This document shows positions 61,388 to 64,000 of a stretch of DNA of 64,000 nucleotides, one piece after another; the first letter of the stretch is position 1, and the number at the start of each line of letters is the position of its first letter. The stretch covers positions 1 to 64,000 of the forward strand of contig NZ_JACHGQ010000005.1 in NCBI RefSeq assembly GCF_014202395.1, written 5' to 3'. Below the pieces are notes generated by a model, which was not told where the DNA came from, ran no database searches, and worked only from the letters and a program-made list of their open reading frames with translations. This stretch comes from Histophilus somni (GTDB taxonomy: Bacteria > Pseudomonadota > Gammaproteobacteria > Enterobacterales > Pasteurellaceae). Made by a program: the position numbers and the translations under genes.

Positions 61388-62002
61388 ATGACAAACATAA
61401 AATTAAATTATCATAAAACCCATTTTTTAATGAGTGCACCGAATATCAAGGTATTGCCTGAGGATAGTGGGATTGAGATTGCTTTTGCAGGACGATCTAA
61501 TGCAGGAAAATCTACCGCACTTAATGCGTTGACCCAGCAAAAAAATTTAGCAAGAACTTCAAAAACACCAGGACGTACTCAGTTAATCAATTTATTTCAA
61601 GTAGAACCCAATTGTAAGCTGGTAGATCTGCCGGGATATGGCTATGCCGCTGTTCCCGAACAAATGAAACTTCAGTGGCAAAAATCTTTAGGTGAGTATC
61701 TGCAAAAAAGGGAATGTTTAGGTGGTTTGGTTATTTTAATGGACATTCGTCATCCTCTAAAAGATCTTGATCAGCAGATGATTGAATGGGCGGTTTCCGC
61801 AGATTTACCGGTTTTATTATTGCTCACAAAAGCGGATAAATTGAGTCAAAGTGCGAGAAGTAAGCAAGTAAAAATGGTTCGAGAAGCGATTTTACCTTTC
61901 CAAGGTGATGTACAAGTTGAAGCCTTTTCCGCACAAAATAAAATCGGTATCGAACGCTTATCCGAAAAATTAGATCAGTGGTTTTCTCCGCTTTTTAGCT
62001 AA
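61388..62002 (+). CDS. engB: Ribosome biogenesis GTP-binding protein EngB (YsxC/YihA)
   Basis: EngB is a small GTPase needed for large ribosomal subunit assembly. The start at 61388 ([20 protein letters not shown]) yields 204 residues; the long upstream in-frame extension lies inside glmU and is rejected. G1 is GRSNAGKST (about 32-40), G3 is DLPGYGYA, and G4 is TKADK. It follows glmU by one base and ends before a stem-loop at 62037-62075. Confidence 0.96.
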   Translation: MTNIKLNYHKTHFLMSAPNIKVLPEDSGIEIAFAGRSNAGKSTALNALTQQKNLARTSKTPGRTQLINLFQVEPNCKLVDLPGYGYAAVPEQMKLQWQKSLGEYLQKRECLGGLVILMDIRHPLKDLDQQMIEWAVSADLPVLLLLTKADKLSQSARSKQVKMVREAILPFQGDVQVEAFSAQNKIGIERLSEKLDQWFSPLFS

Positions 62003-62016
62003 AACTTTTTTACTTT

Positions 62017-62032
62017 TACGATCCGGATCGCA
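62017..62032 (+). promoter_or_regulatory. CRP-S (competence regulatory element) upstream of comM
   Basis: TACGATCCGGATCGCA, flanked by TTTT and AAAAAA, fits the CRP-S consensus (TGCGA-N6-TCGCA). It lies about 60 bases upstream of the likely start point given by the TATATT box at 62073-62078, so comM is expected to be induced by CRP with Sxy. Confidence 0.8.
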
Positions 62033-62036
62033 AAAA

Positions 62037-62075
62037 AGCAGTGAGTAAGTACAGTTTACTCGCTGCTTTTTTTAT
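62037..62075 (+). terminator. Terminator after engB, inside the comM promoter region
   Basis: AGCAGTGAGTAA, loop GTACAG, TTTACTCGCTGCT form a strong stem followed by TTTTTT. It separates engB from comM. It lies between the CRP-S site and the comM -10 box. Confidence 0.8.
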
Positions 62076-62103
62076 ATTTTAGCTCAAAAATTTGGGAGAA
62101 ATT

Positions 62104-63633
62104 ATGTCATTAGCAGTTGTTTATAGTCGAGCATCAATGGGCGTACAAGCACCTTTGGTGACAATTGAAGTTCACTTGAGTAATGGAAAACCTGCTTTTA
62201 CCCTCGTTGGATTGCCGGAAAAAACAGTAACTGAAGCACAAGGACGAGTACGTAGTGCATTACTAAATGCTCAATTCAAATACCCTGCAAAACGCATTAC
62301 AGTTAATCTTGCACCGGCAGATTTACCAAAAGAAGGCGGGCGTTTCGATCTGCCTATTGCACTCGGTATTTTAGCGGCTTCAGAACAGATTAATGCAAAA
62401 AAATTACAGCAATTTGAATTTGTTGCAGAGTTAGCTCTAACAGGTGAACTAAGAGGCGTACACGGTGTCATTCCTGCTATTTTGGCAGGGCAAAAATCTA
62501 AACGACAACTTATTGTTGCACAACAAAATGCTAATGAAGCCTCTTTAGTTTCGCAACAGGAAACATTTTTTGCACGGAACTTATTGGAGGTCGTACAATT
62601 CCTGAATGACGACAGTTCGCTACCTTCATCCACAACGTTATGTATGCAAAGTGCGGTAGATTTTTCACCTCAATCTAATAAAGATCTGACGGATATTATT
62701 GGTCAACAACATGCTAAACGAGCCTTAATGATTGCAGCTGCCGGACAACATAATTTGTTGTTTCTCGGACCGCCCGGCACAGGTAAAACCATGTTAGCAA
62801 GCCGTTTAACTGGCTTGCTACCGGATATGACAGATCAAGAGGCAATAGAAACCGCCTCTGTAACAAGTTTAGTACAAAACGAATTAAATTTTCAAAATTG
62901 GAAACAACGTCCTTTTCGTGCACCTCATCATAGTGCCTCATCACCGGCATTGGTCGGAGGAGGAACAATTCCGAAACCGGGAGAAATTTCTTTGGCTCAT
63001 AACGGTGTATTATTTTTAGACGAGTTACCCGAATTTGAACGGAGAGTGCTGGATGCTTTACGCCAGCCTTTAGAAAGCGGAGAAATAATTATTTCACGTG
63101 CGAATGCAAAAATTCAGTTTCCGGCACGTTTTCAATTAGTGGCTGCGATGAATCCAAGTCCAACGGGACATTATACCGGTATACACAACCGCACTTCACC
63201 ACAACAAGTGTTGCGTTATTTGAACAGACTTTCCGGTCCTTTTTTAGATCGCTTTGATCTTTCCATCGAAGTGCCTTTACTTCCACAAGGTGCTTTGCAA
63301 AATACCGAAGATCGAGGTGAAACAACAGCACAAGTTAAAGAAAAAGTATTAAGGGTCAGAGAAATTCAGCTAGCTAGAGCCGGAAAAGTCAATGCTTATT
63401 TAACCGGTAAAGAAATTGAGCGAGATTGCAAGTTGACTGAGCAAGATGCACTATTTTTAGAAAATACTTTAACCAGACTCGGTTTATCTGTTCGTGCTTA
63501 TCATCGAATTTTAAAAGTTGCACGCACTATCGCTGATTTAAACGGAGATTCTGATATCAAACAAAACCACTTAGCTGAAGCATTAAGCTATCGAGCCATG
63601 GATCGTTTGCTACGGAAACTATCAGACCAATAA
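62104..63633 (+). CDS. comM: Competence protein ComM, AAA+ helicase
   Basis: ComM promotes branch migration during integration of transformed DNA. The ATG at 62104 has GGGAGAAATT upstream; a TTG at 62092 is rejected. The 509 residues have the N-terminal Lon-like fold (RASMGVQAPLVTIEVHLSNG; NLAPADLPKEGGRFDLPIAL), then the Mg-chelatase-like AAA+ domain with Walker A FLGPPGTGKTMLASRL (about residues 218-233), Walker B VLFLDELPEFERR and the FRAPHHSASSPALVGGG segment. It is preceded by a CRP-S site. Confidence 0.97.
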   Translation: MSLAVVYSRASMGVQAPLVTIEVHLSNGKPAFTLVGLPEKTVTEAQGRVRSALLNAQFKYPAKRITVNLAPADLPKEGGRFDLPIALGILAASEQINAKKLQQFEFVAELALTGELRGVHGVIPAILAGQKSKRQLIVAQQNANEASLVSQQETFFARNLLEVVQFLNDDSSLPSSTTLCMQSAVDFSPQSNKDLTDIIGQQHAKRALMIAAAGQHNLLFLGPPGTGKTMLASRLTGLLPDMTDQEAIETASVTSLVQNELNFQNWKQRPFRAPHHSASSPALVGGGTIPKPGEISLAHNGVLFLDELPEFERRVLDALRQPLESGEIIISRANAKIQFPARFQLVAAMNPSPTGHYTGIHNRTSPQQVLRYLNRLSGPFLDRFDLSIEVPLLPQGALQNTEDRGETTAQVKEKVLRVREIQLARAGKVNAYLTGKEIERDCKLTEQDALFLENTLTRLGLSVRAYHRILKVARTIADLNGDSDIKQNHLAEALSYRAMDRLLRKLSDQ

Positions 63634-63681
63634 GTGCGGTGATTTTTAAGCAAGTTATTACGACAATTAACCTGATATAAA

Positions 63682-63721
63682 AAAGCCGTAAGTTACTGAT
63701 TTCAGAGGCATAACTTACGAC
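63682..63721. terminator. Inverted repeat after comM
   Basis: GTCGTAAGTTA-like arms (CGTAAGTTA ... TAACTTACG) around a 16-base loop lie between comM and the tRNA-Ser gene. It could terminate either unit. Confidence 0.5.
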
Positions 63722-63735
63722 TTGCTAAAACTTGA

Positions 63736-63825
63736 TGGCGGAGGAAGTGAGATTCGAACTCACGGAGGGCGTAAACCCTCGCCGGTTTTCAAGACCGGTG
63801 CCTTCAACCACTCGACCATTCCTCC
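63736..63825 (-). tRNA. tRNA-Ser (anticodon TGA)
   Basis: On the minus strand, 90 bases from GGAGGAATGGTCGAGTGG to the encoded CCA form a class II tRNA: acceptor GGAGGAA/TTCCTCC, anticodon stem CCGGT/ACCGG with loop CTTGAAA (anticodon TGA), a long GC-rich variable arm and a T arm GTGAG-TTCGAAT-CTCAC. It reads serine codons UCA/UCG. The remaining 175 bases of the window show no gene. Confidence 0.97.
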
Positions 63826-64000
63826 GTCTTGACGAGGCGTAATATAATATAGATAGAAATAGAAGTAAACTAAAAAAATAACAGTTATGGTTTAAGAGTC
63901 GATAATTTATCCATTTTTACTTAATTTTACTTCAATGTTACTCTTTTCTGAAAAATATTCATGTTGACATTAAAGTTGCTAACCATTAACTTATAAATAG

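Overview
The window is chromosomal DNA of a Pasteurellaceae bacterium. The 9-bp core AAGTGCGGT (the Haemophilus/Pasteurella-type uptake signal sequence) recurs on both strands, often as inverted pairs after genes. Housekeeping gene content and order are typical of Haemophilus and its relatives: fabZ-lpxA-lpxB-rnhB, tig-clpP-clpX, tamA-tamB-ppx, and ffh beside a ypjD-like and a DUF21/CBS gene. Base composition is AT-rich. The species cannot be named from the sequence alone.

Bases 1-4050 are an accessory, damaged region. It holds one end of an IS200/IS605-type element cutting into a gene, a DUF4160/DUF2442 pair and two small membrane proteins separated by a repeated hairpin element, an intact TacA/TacT-type (DUF1778/GNAT) toxin-antitoxin pair, a second decayed pair, a ribbon-helix-helix antitoxin stub, and a stray piece of a CdiA gene.

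Bases 4050-18942 are a contact-dependent inhibition (CDI) locus read right to left: cdiB (with a frameshift), a 2288-residue cdiA, then an array of orphan toxin/immunity cassettes. The CdiA C-terminus and the cassettes share a domain with an AHSLG nucleophile elbow followed by conserved Asp and His residues, suggesting an alpha/beta-hydrolase (lipase-like) toxin. Each toxin tail is followed by a small Cys-rich lipoprotein gene, five in all, the candidate immunity genes. Two further cassette types lie downstream: a 762-residue promoterless cdiA 3' half with a two-helix membrane protein gene, and a short toxin tail with an immunity-like gene interrupted by a stop codon. The array contains a ~1.5 kb tandem duplication. 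This is the most unusual part of the window.

Bases 19333-44736 are mostly housekeeping: a DUF2057 protein, mgsA, yccS-like, smrB, prmB, an AI-2E family permease, glnB, mogA, rnhB, lpxB, lpxA, fabZ, a DUF535 protein, argG, a YeeZ-like protein, purC with a PurR operator, tRNA-Ser(GGA), a SulP transporter, ffh, ypjD-like, a CBS/DUF21 protein, a solitary pilB with a CRP-S competence promoter, tig, clpP and clpX.

Bases 44737-45134 hold a decayed IS200/IS605 tnpB element. Bases 45135-64000 hold ilvD, ppx, tamB, tamA, a sodium/solute symporter, an outer-membrane barrel gene switched off by a G8 tract (probably phase variable), a flavodoxin-fold oxidoreductase, murQ and anmK (peptidoglycan recycling), glmU, engB (ysxC), comM with a second CRP-S site, and tRNA-Ser(TGA).
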